22,512 nucleotides of DNA from an uncultured Acetatifactor sp. GTDB lineage: Bacteria; Bacillota; Clostridia; Lachnospirales; Lachnospiraceae. The notes beneath the pieces were generated by a model that did no database searches, was not told the origin of the DNA, and saw nothing but the letters and a program-made list of their open reading frames with translations. Where the stretch lies: positions 1-22,512 of the forward strand of contig CAJUCE010000052.1 of the NCBI GenBank assembly GCA_910584865.1, in the 5' to 3' direction. Shown in pieces: positions 21,785-22,512 of the stretch. The translations under genes and the position numbers were made by a program. The first letter of the stretch is position 1; each line of letters starts with the position of its first letter.

Positions 21785-21943
21785 ATGGCAACAGTTAATT
21801 TCGCAGCAAATTCATTTGCAACAACTTTAGTTGTTTATTATCTGCATAGCGAACACTATGAGGCACTGTTCAGTAAAGAAAAAGAGCAGAGTCTGGTTAA
21901 GATGCGCTCATGCAAGATAAGAAAAAGGCGAAAAACTGTGTGA
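21785..21943 (+). CDS. Small basic protein, unknown
   Basis: This 52-residue protein starts MATVNFAANSFATTLVVYYL and ends with a Lys/Arg-rich tail (SCKIRKRRKTV). I start at the ATG at 21785 because AAAGGAAAAG lies about eight bases upstream and a promoter sits at 21704-21732; the frame can be extended upstream but without a site. The first half could be a short hydrophobic helix. Not recognised as any family. It may be a mobile-element accessory gene or a fragment. Confidence 0.5.
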   Translation: MATVNFAANSFATTLVVYYLHSEHYEALFSKEKEQSLVKMRSCKIRKRRKTV

Positions 21944-21996
21944 TGCCCGGTGTCAGGTCTTTTGGGAGGCTGCCGGAAATAGAACATGGATTTCAT

Positions 21997-22034
21997 GTAC
22001 CGCTTATCTTAAATGAGGTAGGCGGTACTTTTTT
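21997..22034 (+). terminator. Terminator-shaped hairpin directly before tRNA-Lys
   Basis: GTACCGC (21997-22003) pairs with GCGGTAC (22022-22028), the stem continues inward through TTATCT and AGGTAG with G-U pairs, and six T's follow (22029-22034). The last T is immediately followed by the first base of tRNA-Lys. It either ends transcription of the preceding small genes or forms the 5' leader of a tRNA precursor. Confidence 0.75.
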
Positions 22035-22107
22035 GTTCCATTAGCTCAGCTGGAAGAGCACTCGACTTTTAATCGAGTGGTCATGGGTTCAAATCCCATA
22101 TGGAACA
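22035..22107 (+). tRNA. tRNA-Lys (anticodon UUU)
   Basis: All parts of a 73-base tRNA are present. The acceptor GTTCCAT pairs with ATGGAAC (22100-22106), the D arm is GCTC/GAGC, the anticodon stem CTCGA/TCGAG frames loop CTTTTAA, and the T arm is ATGGG/CCCAT with TTCAAAT. The discriminator base is A and no CCA is encoded. It reads Lys codons AAA and AAG. Confidence 0.97.
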
Positions 22108-22148
22108 TTACCGCCTGATATTGAGTCTGATAACAGGAGGTGAGGATC

Positions 22149-22403
22149 ATGGTGAATCTGCCGGTTATAGATATGGTGAGGACAGGACAGAACATAGGAA
22201 GGCTGCGGAAGCAGGCAGGATTGTCGGTAAAGGATCTGCAGGATATTTTCGGGTTTGCCACACCGCAGGCTATATACAAGTGGCAGCAAGGCGCTGCTCT
22301 GCCGACTATAGATAATCTGGTGGTGCTTGCAACGGTTCTGCAGGTGCGTCTGGATGATATTCTGGTCATTGATGCGGCAGCACAGATACAGATCAGCGCA
22401 TGA
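22149..22403 (+). CDS. XRE-family helix-turn-helix protein
   Basis: This 84-residue protein carries one Cro/CI-type HTH: NIGRLRKQAGLSVKDLQDIF, then FATPQAIYKWQQGAALPTI and a final helix LVVLATVLQVRLDDILVID. The recognition helix region is PQAIYKWQQG. The ATG at 22149 has AGGAGG eight bases upstream; the longer frame to 22140 overlaps that site. It sits alone between two tRNA genes and is probably a small transcriptional regulator; a link to the mobile-element genes upstream cannot be shown. Confidence 0.85.
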   Translation: MVNLPVIDMVRTGQNIGRLRKQAGLSVKDLQDIFGFATPQAIYKWQQGAALPTIDNLVVLATVLQVRLDDILVIDAAAQIQISA

Positions 22404-22457
22404 ATGGAAGATAAGAAGGAAAAATAGCAAAAGCAGGCTGGGAAATGCCTGCAGCAG

Positions 22458-22512
22458 GGTCCCCTGGTCTAAAGGTCAGGACACCGGCCTTTCAAGCCGG
22501 AGGTATTGGGTT
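22458..22512 (+). tRNA. tRNA-Glu (anticodon UUC), cut by the window end
   Basis: The sequence starts GGTCCCCTGGTCTAAAGGTC (22458-22477). The anticodon stem CCGGC/GCCGG frames loop CTTTCAA, giving anticodon TTC for Glu. The window ends inside the T arm, so the 3' half of the acceptor stem is not visible. Confidence 0.9.

Noticed and set aside
1..22512. CRISPR array or insertion sequence
   Set aside because: No regularly spaced direct repeats of 24-40 bases and no transposase gene were found on either strand.

Overview
The window looks like chromosomal and accessory DNA from a Gram-positive Clostridia, probably a gut Lachnospiraceae. The reasons are the consensus AGGAGG ribosome-binding sites, the moderate GC content, paired two-component/ABC-transporter modules, DUF5348 and Tn916-ORF7/ORF8-like genes, and tRNAs without an encoded CCA end. 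This placement is inference from gene content, not a database match.

Layout. 1-1.9 kb: tail of an AraC-like gene, a DUF2000 gene behind two tandem hairpins, and an MBL-fold hydrolase with an altered metal motif. 1.9-7.2 kb: a peptide-antibiotic sensing and export locus. A sensor kinase and OmpR-type regulator (minus strand) diverge from a LanFEG-type ABC transporter (ATPase with an E-loop plus two 6-TM permeases), followed by a small membrane protein and a lipoprotein. 7.3-8.2 kb: a membrane-anchored metallophosphoesterase. 8.4-13.7 kb: a second sensing and transport module of regulator, HQLKTP-type kinase, MacB/LolD-like ATPase and an 859-residue FtsX-type permease. The ABC pair has its own promoter and a structured leader RNA.

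13.7-18.6 kb: an accessory island. It opens with a decayed AgrC/GHKL kinase tail and a 20-bp direct repeat that may be a LytTR-type box. Seven or more small genes follow, all on the plus strand. Three resemble conserved Lachnospiraceae proteins of unknown role (one DUF3879-like), and others look like immunity proteins. One protein begins with a GGADGPTSIF motif otherwise known from Na+-pumping decarboxylase beta subunits. No toxin gene is visible. A strong terminator closes the island.

18.9-21.9 kb: mobile-element functions. A minus-strand XRE regulator diverges from a sigma-like ORF7 homologue and an ORF8-like HTH gene, which is the control module of Tn916-type elements. The expected xis/int genes are absent. 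A small serine recombinase sits there instead, directly behind a cluster of TGTCGC half-sites that resembles a res site. The divergent region contains an attenuator-like pair of alternative hairpins. DUF5348 and another small gene follow. 22.0-22.5 kb: tRNA-Lys(UUU) directly abutting a terminator-shaped hairpin, an XRE-like gene, and a tRNA-Glu(UUC) cut by the window end.

The most unusual signals are the attenuator-like leader at 19399-19475, the res-like site at 20487-20609, the structured leader at 10300-10380, the terminator/tRNA-Lys junction near 22000-22116, and the GGADGPT island.
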